Of a stretch of DNA of 64,000 nt, positions 18,301 through 26,157 are shown one piece after another. Every line of letters begins with the position of its first letter. Position 1 is the first letter of the stretch. A program made the translations under genes and the position numbers. The notes beneath the pieces were generated by a model. It was not told where the DNA came from, made no database searches, and saw only the letters and a list, made by a program, of their open reading frames with translations. This DNA is from Sphingomonas sp. Leaf412 (GTDB taxonomy: Bacteria; Pseudomonadota; Alphaproteobacteria; Sphingomonadales; Sphingomonadaceae): contig NZ_LMQP01000001.1 in NCBI RefSeq assembly GCF_001425405.1, positions 537,522-601,521 of the forward strand. Reading direction: 5' to 3'.

Positions 18301-18963
18301 TCACGCCGCCAGCGGGAATCGCAGCAACCGGTCCGCCACCGCCACCAATGCCTCGGCCGGCAACCCCGCGGCGCGCACGATTTCGGGATGCGTCACGTCC
18401 AGCCCGCCGGTCAGCGATCCGAACGCGGGGAAGATCAGTTTCCGCCCCGTCGCCACGAAGCAGCGCCGCGACACCAGCTTGCCCCGGACGCGGACGCGCA
18501 GCTTGGGATGGAAATGCCCCGACATCTCGGGCGCATCCTCCCGCCGGTCCGCCTCGTGCCGCAGGACGATGCCGTCGACGCACGCCTCTTCCACCACCGC
18601 GCCGCCGCAGCGATCGACATAGGCACGGTCGTGGTTGCCCGTGATCCACGTCCAGCGCGTCGCCCCGGTCAGCGCCAGCAGCAGGTCGCGCGCGCGTGCG
18701 GGCAACCGGTCGCACCCGTCGACGTCGTGAAAGCTGTCGCCCAGGCACCACACCTCCTGCGCCGCGGTGGCGGTCACCAGCGCGGTGAGGTCGGCGAGGG
18801 TCGCGATCGAATCGTACGGCGGCAGCATCTGCCCGCCCTTCGCGAACCAGCTCGCCTTTTCGAGGTGCAGGTCCGCGACCAGCAGCGCCCGGCGCGCGGG
18901 CCAGTATAGCGCGCCCTGCGGCAACGCCCGGAAATCGTGTCCGCCGAACGAAAGGGGAACCAT
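18301..18963 (-). CDS. pdeM: Ligase-associated DNA damage response endonuclease PdeM
   Basis: A calcineurin-like metallophosphoesterase of about 220 residues with the five metal blocks in order: DLHLEKASW, GDSFHD, TGNHDRAY, LRHEAD and SGHFHPKL. This matches PdeM, usually encoded with an Lhr-type helicase and a DNA ligase in a bacterial repair cassette. Those partners are not next to it here. ATG 18963 (MVPLSFGGHDF) matches the usual N-terminus; ATG 18981 is also possible. Convergent with the racemase gene, one base apart. Confidence 0.82.
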   Translation of the reverse strand: MVPLSFGGHDFRALPQGALYWPARRALLVADLHLEKASWFAKGGQMLPPYDSIATLADLTALVTATAAQEVWCLGDSFHDVDGCDRLPARARDLLLALTGATRWTWITGNHDRAYVDRCGGAVVEEACVDGIVLRHEADRREDAPEMSGHFHPKLRVRVRGKLVSRRCFVATGRKLIFPAFGSLTGGLDVTHPEIVRAAGLPAEALVAVADRLLRFPLAA

Positions 18964-19077
18964 AGCGGGGCCATGGCGCATGCGAGTCGGCGGATCAACC
19001 GAAAGTCGCGCCGCGCGACTTCGCCGGGACGACGCGATACCCCTCCTGCGTCACGCCTCCCCGGCACGGACGAACGG

Positions 19078-19383
19078 TCAGCGCCCGTTCGCGGGTGCCT
19101 CCTCCGCATCGCGCTCGACCCGGCTGGTCATTCCCGTCGCCGACGCATCGTCCAGCATCTGCGCATCCGGCTCCGGTCGCTCCTCCGGCGGCAGTTCGGC
19201 GGCCGAATTCTGTTCGACCGGCGTCGCCACCGGTTCGGGCAGCGGCTCCGCCACGGTCGCCGGCGCCTCGGGCAGTTCCTCGACCGTCATGGTGTTGGCC
19301 ACCTCGGGCTCGGGGTCGGAGCGCGAACATCCCGCCAGCGCGACGGCGGCGGCGAGGAGCAGGATCGTGGGCTTCGTCATCAT
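19078..19383 (-). CDS. Small Pro/Glu-rich lipoprotein
   Basis: A 101-residue protein with a lipoprotein signal peptide (TILLLAAAVALAGCSRSD; Cys about residue 20) and a mature part that is almost entirely Pro, Glu, Ala and Val, so probably disordered. AAGGG lies upstream of ATG 19383. Neighbours are L,D-transpeptidase upstream and pdeM downstream on the same strand, which hints at an envelope role only. No family recognised. Confidence 0.65.
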   Translation of the reverse strand: MMTKPTILLLAAAVALAGCSRSDPEPEVANTMTVEELPEAPATVAEPLPEPVATPVEQNSAAELPPEERPEPDAQMLDDASATGMTSRVERDAEEAPANGR

Positions 19384-19390
19384 CAATTCC

Positions 19391-19438
19391 CTTTATCGCC
19401 CGGCCTTTATCGCCCGGCCTTTACCGCCCGGCCTCTAC
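19391..19438. repeat. Tandem repeat of 14 bp, about 3.4 copies
   Basis: The unit CTTTATCGCCCGGC occurs twice exactly, then once with one change (CTTTACCGCCCGGC), then a partial fourth (CTCTACCG). It lies between the lipoprotein start and the transpeptidase stop and forms the last codons and stop of the latter. Confidence 0.85.
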
Positions 19439-20913
19439 CGCGCAGCCAGTGCCTGCGCGGCGGAGCGTCGCTCGACCGTCGCCGCAAGCCGCGCGTCCCA
19501 GCCATAGGGATCGTCGCGGAACGCCACCGGCCCGTTGTTGCCCGCGAACGCGGTCCAGTACAGCAGGTACACGCTCACCGGCTCCGCCATCGTCGCGCGC
19601 ACGGTCTTGCCCGCCGCCACGGTCGCGTCGATCTGCGGCGCCTGCCATTCCGGCGTCGTCTTCATCAGCAGCTTGGCGAGGTCCGCGGGCTTCTCCAGCC
19701 GGACGCAGCCATGGCTGGCGAGGCGGTCGAAGCGCGAGAAGCCCGACTGCGCCGGCGTATCGTGCAGGTACACCGCGAAATCGTTGGGGAAATCGAACTT
19801 GTACCGCCCCAGCGCGCTCTTCTCCGAAGATTGCTGCAACCGGTTGCCGCCGTTGCCCGTGTCGATGACGCGGAAGCCGTTGCGCTTCAGGTAGCCGGGG
19901 TTGGCGCGCTCCTTGGGCCACAATTCCTTCGTCGCGATCGACGTCGGCACGTTCCACGGCGGGTTCAGGACGATGGAATTGATGCGGGAGATCAGCATCG
20001 GGGTCTCGTTCCCCGGCCGCCCCGTCACCGCCTTCATCGACATGACGGGCGCATCGCCGTCGAACACCGTCAGCACCGCGGCGGCGACGTTCACCTGCAC
20101 GCGCCGCGGGTCCAGCTGCGACGGCAGCCAGCGCCAGCGTTCCATGTTCGCCATCATCTGCCGGATGCGCCGCTCCACCGGCACGTTCAGCGCGGCGGTG
20201 GTCTGCGGCCCCGGCTGCCCGGTGGGGTTCAGGCCGTAGCGCCGCTGCGCCCGCCGCACCGCATCCAGCAGCGCGGCGTCGAACCGGTCGCCCGTGCCCG
20301 TCAGCGCGGCATCCTCGATCGCCAGCCGTTCGCGCAGCCGCGCCACCGCGGGGCCGCGATCGCCGAACTTCGGGCTGTCGCTCACCATCGGCCATCCGCC
20401 CGCCGCGGACACCGCGCGATACCGCGCCAGCCCGGCCGCCAGCGTGTCGTAGCCGGTGTAGGGCGGCGGCAGCGTCTTGATCCACGCCGCCAGCCGGTCG
20501 CGCTTCACCGCGTCGGCGAAGCCGGGCAGGGGGTCCCACGCCTGCGGCCGGATCGCCCAGTCGGTACTGAAATCCCCCGGCATCAGCCGCCCGGTCCTGA
20601 CCGCGCGCGCATGGTCCAGCGCGGTGCGGACGAGCGCGACGGGGTCCTGCCCGTCCAGATCGCCGCGCCGCGCGACGCGCAGCCCCTGCGCGACCTCGTC
20701 GTCCGCGATCAGCGTCGCCAGCTGCGTCGCCTGCGCCGGCGACAGCGTGGGCAGCGGCGCGGACACGGCGGGCGCGACCGGCGCGGGAATCGCGGTCGTC
20801 GGCGCGGCCATCGGCACGGTCGTCGCAACCGGCGGCGGCGCGACCTGCGCCTGCGCACCGCCCGAGACGCCTGCCGCCATCAGCGCCAGCACAGCCTTGA
20901 TATCATTACCCAC
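19435..20913 (-). CDS. L,D-transpeptidase (YcbB/LdtD-like)
   Basis: About 492 residues. A signal peptide (IKAVLALMAAGVSGGAQAQ), a Pro/Ala-rich linker, a peptidoglycan-binding domain (AALLDAVRRAQRRYGLNPTG) and a YkuD catalytic domain with the active-site motif SHGCVRLEKP. The domain plan matches YcbB-type enzymes that make 3-3 peptidoglycan crosslinks in the periplasm. GTG 20913 was chosen because it gives a clean signal peptide and has AGGAAG upstream; ATG 20952 and the far 5' end at 21012 are in-frame alternatives. The 3' end runs into a short tandem repeat. Confidence 0.88.
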   Translation of the reverse strand: MGNDIKAVLALMAAGVSGGAQAQVAPPPVATTVPMAAPTTAIPAPVAPAVSAPLPTLSPAQATQLATLIADDEVAQGLRVARRGDLDGQDPVALVRTALDHARAVRTGRLMPGDFSTDWAIRPQAWDPLPGFADAVKRDRLAAWIKTLPPPYTGYDTLAAGLARYRAVSAAGGWPMVSDSPKFGDRGPAVARLRERLAIEDAALTGTGDRFDAALLDAVRRAQRRYGLNPTGQPGPQTTAALNVPVERRIRQMMANMERWRWLPSQLDPRRVQVNVAAAVLTVFDGDAPVMSMKAVTGRPGNETPMLISRINSIVLNPPWNVPTSIATKELWPKERANPGYLKRNGFRVIDTGNGGNRLQQSSEKSALGRYKFDFPNDFAVYLHDTPAQSGFSRFDRLASHGCVRLEKPADLAKLLMKTTPEWQAPQIDATVAAGKTVRATMAEPVSVYLLYWTAFAGNNGPVAFRDDPYGWDARLAATVERRSAAQALAAR

Positions 20914-21018
20914 GCGTCGCTCGCTTCCTGTCGCCGGTTCTGCACGCCCCATGACGAGCCGTGCCCTTCTGGCGGCTGAACGAGTGTAGGGTGAGGCGGG
21001 TCCCGGCGCCATTAATCC

Positions 21019-21077
21019 TTTGTGCCTCCGCGACGGCGGAGGTCCAGACTGGGTTCCCGCCTTCGCGGGAACACAAA
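21019..21077. repeat. Intergenic repeat element with two hairpins, copy 1
   Basis: A 59-base element flanked by TTTGTG and CACAAA. It contains two short inverted repeats, CCTCCGCGACGGCGGAGG and TTCCCGCCTTCGCGGGAA, joined by TCCAGACTGGG. An inverted copy lies at 22845-22902. It sits just after the argG stop and may act as a terminator or mRNA-end stabiliser. Confidence 0.8.
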
Positions 21078-21084
21078 GGCGGAA

Positions 21085-22332
21085 TTACCGATCCCGCCGC
21101 CCCAGCAGCCGCAGCCGCAACGCGTTCAGCTTGATGAAGCCCGCCGCGTCGCGCTGGTCGTACGCGCCCTGGTCGTCCTCGAACGTCACCACCTTCTCGC
21201 TGTACAGCGAATGGGGCGACCGGCGCCCCGTCACGCCGACATTGCCCTTGTACAGCTTCAGCCGGACGGTGCCCGACACCTTCTCCTGGCTGTGGTCGAT
21301 CGCGGCCTGCAACATCTCGCGCTCGGGCGAGAACCAGAAGCCGTTGTACACCAGCTCGGCATAACGCGGCGCCAGTTCGTCCTTCAGGTGCGCCGCGCCG
21401 CGATCGAGCGTCAATTGCTCGATCCCGCGATGCGCCAGGTGATAGATCGTGCCACCCGGTGTCTCGTACATCCCGCGCGACTTCATGCCGACGAAGCGGT
21501 TCTCGACCAGGTCTAGCCGCCCGATGCCATGCCGCCGCCCCATCTCGTTCAGCGTCTCCAGCAACGTCGCGGGCGACATGCCGACGCCGTTGACCGCCAC
21601 GCCGTCGCCCCGCTCGAAATCGATCGTGATGATTTCCGGCTGGTCGGGCGCGTCCTCGGGATTGACGGTGCGCGAATAGACGTAATCGGGGACCTCGTCC
21701 CACGGATCCTCCAGCACCTTGCCCTCGGACGAGGTGTGCAGCATGTTCGCGTCGGTCGAGAAGGGCGCCTCGCCGCGCTTGTCCTTGCTGACCGGAATCT
21801 GGTGCTGTTCGGCGAACTCGATCAGCCGCGTGCGGCTGGTCAGGTCCCATTCGCGCCATGGGGCGATGACCTTGATATCGGGCGCCAGCGCGTAATAGCC
21901 CAGCTCGAACCGCACCTGGTCGTTGCCCTTGCCCGTCGCGCCGTGGCTGACCGCGTCGGCGTTCACCGCCCGCGCGATCTCGATCTGCCGCTTGGCGATC
22001 AACGGGCGCGCGATGCTGGTGCCCAGCAGGTACAGCCCCTCGTACAGGGCGTTCGACCGCATCATCGGGAAGACGTAGTCGCGCACGAACTCCTCGCGCA
22101 GGTCGTCGATGAAGATATGCTCGGGCTTCACGCCCGCCATCTCCGCCTTCCGGCGCGCGGGCTCCAGTTCCTCGCCCTGCCCCAGGTCCGCGGTGAAGGT
22201 CACGACCTCGCACCCGTAGGTCTGCTGGAGCCATTTCAGGATGACGCTGGTGTCGAGCCCGCCCGAATAGGCGAGGACGACGCGGTTGATGCCGGCGTCG
22301 CCGGCCGGGCGGTTGATGGAGGAATCTGTCAT
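21085..22332 (-). CDS. argG: Argininosuccinate synthase
   Basis: A 415-residue enzyme joining citrulline and aspartate with ATP in arginine synthesis. Seen: the ATP-pyrophosphatase motif [17 protein letters not shown] near the N-terminus, [17 protein letters not shown], and a C-terminal synthetase-multimerisation region. Length is normal. ATG 22332 was chosen; a longer frame exists upstream but has no conserved residues. Not linked to other arg genes here. Confidence 0.96.
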   Translation of the reverse strand: MTDSSINRPAGDAGINRVVLAYSGGLDTSVILKWLQQTYGCEVVTFTADLGQGEELEPARRKAEMAGVKPEHIFIDDLREEFVRDYVFPMMRSNALYEGLYLLGTSIARPLIAKRQIEIARAVNADAVSHGATGKGNDQVRFELGYYALAPDIKVIAPWREWDLTSRTRLIEFAEQHQIPVSKDKRGEAPFSTDANMLHTSSEGKVLEDPWDEVPDYVYSRTVNPEDAPDQPEIITIDFERGDGVAVNGVGMSPATLLETLNEMGRRHGIGRLDLVENRFVGMKSRGMYETPGGTIYHLAHRGIEQLTLDRGAAHLKDELAPRYAELVYNGFWFSPEREMLQAAIDHSQEKVSGTVRLKLYKGNVGVTGRRSPHSLYSEKVVTFEDDQGAYDQRDAAGFIKLNALRLRLLGRRDR

Positions 22333-22434
22333 GGCCCGGCGTCTACGGTCCGCGCCCCCCGTTCGCAAGCAGCGCGGGCGTCCGGCGGCGTCCGTTCAGC
22401 CGCGGTAAAAGCGCGCGCGGGCAGGCGCGCGGCC

Positions 22435-22830
22435 ATGATCCGCTACACCCTGCTCGCCGCGCTCCTCCTCTCCCCCGCCGCCATGGCGCAGGAGACGCGC
22501 ACCTCCGCCAATGCCAAGCTGGACGCCGAATTCGCGCAGTCCGACAGCGATGCGGACGGCTTCCTGTCCCCGGCCGAGATCGAGGCGCGGATGCGCCGGA
22601 TGAAGCTGTCGGGCGGTCGCACGCTCGACGCCGTCCATGCGAAGCGCGTCGCGGGGCTGTTCCTGGCGCGCGGGGATACGAACGGGGACGGCCGCGTCAG
22701 CAAGGTGGAAAGCCGCGCGCTGATGGGACAGGTCTTCTCGCGCTACGATACCAACGGCGACGGCAAGGTCGAAGGCGCCGAGGCCGCGAAGGCCCGCGCC
22801 GCCGCGAAGGCGAAGGCCGCGGGACGGTAA
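22435..22830 (+). CDS. Periplasmic EF-hand calcium-binding protein
   Basis: A 131-residue protein with a signal peptide (MIRYTLLAALLLSPAAMAQ) and three EF-hand loops: DSDADGFLSPAE, DTNGDGRVSKVE and DTNGDGKVEGAE. Each has Asp/Asn/Gly at the expected calcium positions. The C-terminus is Ala/Lys-rich. Common in sphingomonads as small calmodulin-like exported proteins of unknown partner. It is divergent from argG, about 100 bases away. Confidence 0.88.
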   Translation: MIRYTLLAALLLSPAAMAQETRTSANAKLDAEFAQSDSDADGFLSPAEIEARMRRMKLSGGRTLDAVHAKRVAGLFLARGDTNGDGRVSKVESRALMGQVFSRYDTNGDGKVEGAEAAKARAAAKAKAAGR

Positions 22831-22844
22831 CGGTTCGACCACCT

Positions 22845-22902
22845 TAGTGTCCCCGCGAAGGCGGGGACCCAGTCTGGGCCTCCGCCTTCGCGGAGGCACA
22901 AG
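22845..22902. repeat. Intergenic repeat element with two hairpins, copy 2 (inverted)
   Basis: Reverse-complement relative of the element at 21019-21077. It has hairpins CCCCGCGAAGGCGGGG and CCTCCGCCTTCGCGGAGG with the spacer ACCCAGTCTGGG. It lies between the 3' ends of the EF-hand gene and the convergent old yellow enzyme gene, so it may terminate both transcripts. Confidence 0.8.
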
Positions 22903-22961
22903 GAAGTCGGGCGAAAGGTACGCGAAGGCGAGGGGGGAGCGCCGACCGCTCCCCCACTCGT

Positions 22962-24038
22962 TCACGCCGCCGCGGTCTCCAGCGCCGGATAGTCGATATA
23001 TCCTTCCGGCCCGGCGGAATAGAAGGTCCGCGGGTTGGGGGTATTCAGCGCCGCGCCGGTGCGGAAACGCTCGGGCAGGTCGGGGTTGGCGATGAACAGC
23101 CGGCCCCACGCGATCGCATCCGCGACACCCGAATCGAGGTCCGCCTGCGCCGCCTGCGCGGTATAATCCTGGTTCAGCACCAGCGGCCCGGTGAAGACCT
23201 TGCGGATCGCGGGGCTGAGCTTGGGCACGTCGCTCGCGCCGAACGTCCCGTCGGGCGCCTGCTCGCGCAATTCCAGGAACGCGATGCCCAGGTCGTTCAG
23301 CGCCTTCGCCGCGGGGACGAACACCGATTCGGGATCGCTGTCGTCCGCCCCTTGCGTCTCGCCGTTGGGCGACAGGCGGATCGAGGTGCGGCCCGCGCCG
23401 ACCTCCGCCACCACGCGCTCCATCACCTCGCGCATCAGGCGGATGCGGTTTTCCGGGCTGCCGCCGTAGTCGTCGTCGCGCAGGTTCGTGCCGTCGCGCA
23501 GGAACTGGTCGATGAAATAGCCATTGGCGCCGTGCACCTGCACCCCGTCGAAGCCCGCGGCGATCGCGTTGCGCGACGCCGACGCATAATCGTCCAGCGT
23601 CTGGCGGATGTCGTCCGGCGTCGCGGCCCGCGCCTCGCCGTACGGATTCGCGTCCGGTTTGTGATAGGGCGCCCGCGTCGCCGACGACGACAGCGGTTGC
23701 AGCTTGTTGACGTCGGGGCGCGCCAGGCGGCCCTGATGCCACAATTGCGCGACGATCCGCCCGCCCGCGTCATGCACCGCCGCCGTCACCGGCTTCCACG
23801 CCTCCACCTGCTCTGCGGTCCACAGGCCCGGCGCGTTGGGCCAGCCCAGGCCCTGCGCGCTGATGCCCGTGGCTTCCGAGATGATGAGGCCCGCGCCCGC
23901 GCGCTGGCGATAATATTCGATCATGATGTCGGTGGGCACGTGCGCATCGGTCGAGCGCGTGCGCGTCAGCGGCGCCATGAAGACGCGGTTGGGCACGGTG
24001 AGATCACCGATGGTGATGGGATCGAACAGGCTGGGCAT
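22962..24038 (-). CDS. Old yellow enzyme family alkene reductase
   Basis: A 358-residue NADH:flavin oxidoreductase (NemA/xenobiotic reductase type). Seen: LFDPITIGDLTVPNRVFMAPLTR at the N-terminus, VAQLWHQGR, the substrate-binding HGANGYFIDQFL, and DDYGGSPENR. FMN-dependent reduction of activated alkenes or nitro compounds in the cytoplasm. ATG 24038 follows CAGGAG at six bases; the upstream extension is not conserved. Length is normal. Confidence 0.92.
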   Translation of the reverse strand: MPSLFDPITIGDLTVPNRVFMAPLTRTRSTDAHVPTDIMIEYYRQRAGAGLIISEATGISAQGLGWPNAPGLWTAEQVEAWKPVTAAVHDAGGRIVAQLWHQGRLARPDVNKLQPLSSSATRAPYHKPDANPYGEARAATPDDIRQTLDDYASASRNAIAAGFDGVQVHGANGYFIDQFLRDGTNLRDDDYGGSPENRIRLMREVMERVVAEVGAGRTSIRLSPNGETQGADDSDPESVFVPAAKALNDLGIAFLELREQAPDGTFGASDVPKLSPAIRKVFTGPLVLNQDYTAQAAQADLDSGVADAIAWGRLFIANPDLPERFRTGAALNTPNPRTFYSAGPEGYIDYPALETAAA

Positions 24039-24101
24039 CGTCGCTCCTGCGAATGACATGTACGAATGTGACGGGGCGAACATAGGGCGCTAACGGGGCG
24101 C

Positions 24102-25040
24102 ATGCACGTCACGGGAACGCCAAGAAAAGCTTCGCCGCCGCCAAGCGCCGCATCGGCGATCGTCGCGCTGGTGGTCGCCAACGTCGCGCTCGCCTTCGGC
24201 CCGCTGTTCGTGCGCCTGTCGGACGTGGGGCCGGTGGCGGCGGCGTTCTGGCGCATGGCGCTGGCGGTGCCGCCGATCGCATTGGGGGCGTGGCTGCTGG
24301 CCGGGCGGCCGCGCGCGCTGCCCGCGCTGCCGCGGCGGTCGTGGTGGCTGCTGGGTGTCGCGGGTATCGCCTTCGCGGGCGATCTGGGCAGCTGGCATGT
24401 CGGGATCCTGGGCACCACGCTGGCCAACGCCACGCTGTTCGGCAATTGCGCGATCTTCATCTTCCCCCTGTACGGCTTCGTCGTCGCGCGGCGCTGGCCG
24501 TCGCGGCGGCAGGGGATCGCGCTGCTGCTGGCGGGCGCGGGCGCCGCGCTGCTGATGGGGCGGTCGTATCAGGCCGATCCCGCGCATCTGGTCGGCGACC
24601 TGATGTGCCTGTTCGCGGGCGTGCTCTACGCCGGCTATTTCGTGCTGATGGCGGACCTGCGCCGCGGCATCGCGCCCCTGCCCGCGCTGGCGCTGTCCTC
24701 GGTCGCCTCGCTCGCCCCACTCCTGGCCTTCGCGCTGCTGCTGGGGGAGCGCGTCATGCCCGGCGACTGGACCCCGCTGATCGTGCTGGCCCTCGTCAGC
24801 CAGCTGCTGGGGCAGGGGTGCATGATCTACGCGCTGGGGAAATTGTCGCCGCTGGTCATCGGGCTGGCGCTGCTGATCCAGCCCGTCGTGGCGGCGGCGA
24901 CCGGGTGGCTGATGTTCGACGAGCGGCTGGGCGTGCCCGATCTCGCGGGCGTCGCGATGGTCGCGGTCGCGCTGGTGCTGGTGCGTCGCGATCCCGATCC
25001 TGCTACGGTCGCGGCGCAGGAACCGGAAGAAACGCGATGA
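24102..25040 (+). CDS. EamA/DMT family transporter
   Basis: A 312-residue integral membrane protein with about ten hydrophobic segments in two repeated EamA halves (first ALVVANVALAFGPLFVRLS; second half AGVLYAGYFVLMADLRR). Members export amino acids, sugars or metabolites; the substrate cannot be inferred. Stop overlaps the COQ9 gene start by four bases (ATGA), so both are cotranscribed. Divergent from the old yellow enzyme gene, about 60 bases apart. Confidence 0.9.
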   Translation: MHVTGTPRKASPPPSAASAIVALVVANVALAFGPLFVRLSDVGPVAAAFWRMALAVPPIALGAWLLAGRPRALPALPRRSWWLLGVAGIAFAGDLGSWHVGILGTTLANATLFGNCAIFIFPLYGFVVARRWPSRRQGIALLLAGAGAALLMGRSYQADPAHLVGDLMCLFAGVLYAGYFVLMADLRRGIAPLPALALSSVASLAPLLAFALLLGERVMPGDWTPLIVLALVSQLLGQGCMIYALGKLSPLVIGLALLIQPVVAAATGWLMFDERLGVPDLAGVAMVAVALVLVRRDPDPATVAAQEPEETR

Positions 25041-25708
25041 CCTCCCCCGATATCGATCCCGCCGACATGACCCTTCCGGAGGTGCGCGCCCATCTGGCGC
25101 CCGCCATCGCGGCCAATGCGGCGTTCGACGGCTGGGGCGACGCGGCGCGCGACATGGCGGCGGACGGCGCGGGCGTGGACCGCGACGTGGCCGCGCTGGC
25201 GTTCGACGGCGGCGCGGTGGCGATGATCGACGCATGGTTCGCCCACGTCGATGCGCACATGGCCCGCGCCTGCCCGCCCGATATGCTGTCCGCGATGAAG
25301 ATCCGCGCGCGCATCACCGCGCTGGTGGAGGCGCGACTCGACGCGATGGCGCAGGATCGAGAGGCGCTGCGCCGCGCGCTGGCGGTGCTGGCGCTGCCGC
25401 AGAACCTGCTGCGCGGGGCGAAACTGGGCTGGCGCAGCGCGGATGCGATGTGGCGCGCGGCGGGCGACACCGCGACCGACTACAACCATTATACGAAGCG
25501 CGCGATGCTGCTGGGCGTCTATGCCGCGACGACGACGGTGTTCCTCGACGACGACAGCGAGGGGCAGGCCGACACGCGCGCCTTCCTGTCGCGCCGAATC
25601 GACGACATCATGCGGATCGAGAAGGCGAAGGCCGGCGCCCTGAAACGCACCCGCCACCGCCCCAGCCTGTCGCGCTTCGTCGGACGCCTGCGCTATCCGG
25701 TGGTGTGA
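25037..25708 (+). CDS. COQ9 family protein
   Basis: A 223-residue TetR-fold-like helical protein of the COQ9 family, which in eukaryotes binds lipid and assists COQ7-dependent hydroxylation in ubiquinone synthesis. Seen: the helical core MKIRARITALVEARLDAM and the conserved end AATTTVFLDDDSEGQADTRAFL-SRRIDDIM. Translationally coupled to an EamA transporter. The bacterial role is presumed similar but unproven. Confidence 0.85.
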   Translation: MTSPDIDPADMTLPEVRAHLAPAIAANAAFDGWGDAARDMAADGAGVDRDVAALAFDGGAVAMIDAWFAHVDAHMARACPPDMLSAMKIRARITALVEARLDAMAQDREALRRALAVLALPQNLLRGAKLGWRSADAMWRAAGDTATDYNHYTKRAMLLGVYAATTTVFLDDDSEGQADTRAFLSRRIDDIMRIEKAKAGALKRTRHRPSLSRFVGRLRYPVV

Positions 25709-25843
25709 CGGGCCGCTGCGTGCTCCTGCGAACGCAGCAGCCCAGGGTCATGAAAGCGGACGTCGTTCTGCCGGACCTAAGGATTCCCACATTCGCCGGA
25801 AAACCGAAAGAAGCGAACGCGATCCCCCGCCGCCCACACCTAA

Positions 25844-25861
25844 TTGATAATCGCTCGCAAT
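25844..25861. promoter_or_regulatory. Fur-like operator upstream of feoAB
   Basis: TTGATAATCGCTCGCAAT contains a perfect 7-base Fur half site TGATAAT and a divergent second half. It ends 17 bases before the feoA GTG start, the right place for iron-dependent repression. A short AT-rich patch in GC-rich DNA. Confidence 0.55.
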
Positions 25862-25878
25862 GGCCGTATGAGGGCGTC

Positions 25879-26157
25879 GTGACCCCTCCGCTCCACCTCA
25901 ACACCCTGCCCCGCAACCAGCGCGCGACCGTCGCGGATATCGACTGGTCGCGGCTCGCCGCGCCGGAGGCCCGGCGGCTGCGCGAGCTGGGCTTCGATCA
26001 GGGCGTGGGGGTGGAGGTGCTGCACCGCGCGCGGCTGGGCGGCGGGCCGATCGCGTGCCGGATCGGGCGGATGACCGTGGCGCTGCGCCGCGCGGTCGCG
26101 GGCGCGATCACCGTCCTGCCCGATCCCCTGTTTCCCGACGTGGCGCCCGCCGAATAA
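25879..26157 (+). CDS. feoA: Ferrous iron transport protein FeoA
   Basis: A 92-residue SH3-like cytoplasmic protein that assists FeoB. Seen: RRLRELGFDQGVGVEVLHRARLGG and a final strand region typical of FeoA. GTG 25879 follows GAGGG; no ATG fits. Stop overlaps the feoB start (TAATG). A Fur-like box precedes it. Confidence 0.82.
   Translation: MTPPLHLNTLPRNQRATVADIDWSRLAAPEARRLRELGFDQGVGVEVLHRARLGGGPIACRIGRMTVALRRAVAGAITVLPDPLFPDVAPAE

Noticed and set aside
19391..19438. Tandem repeat as a CRISPR array
   Set aside because: Units are 14 bp and contiguous, without spacers, and no cas genes are present.
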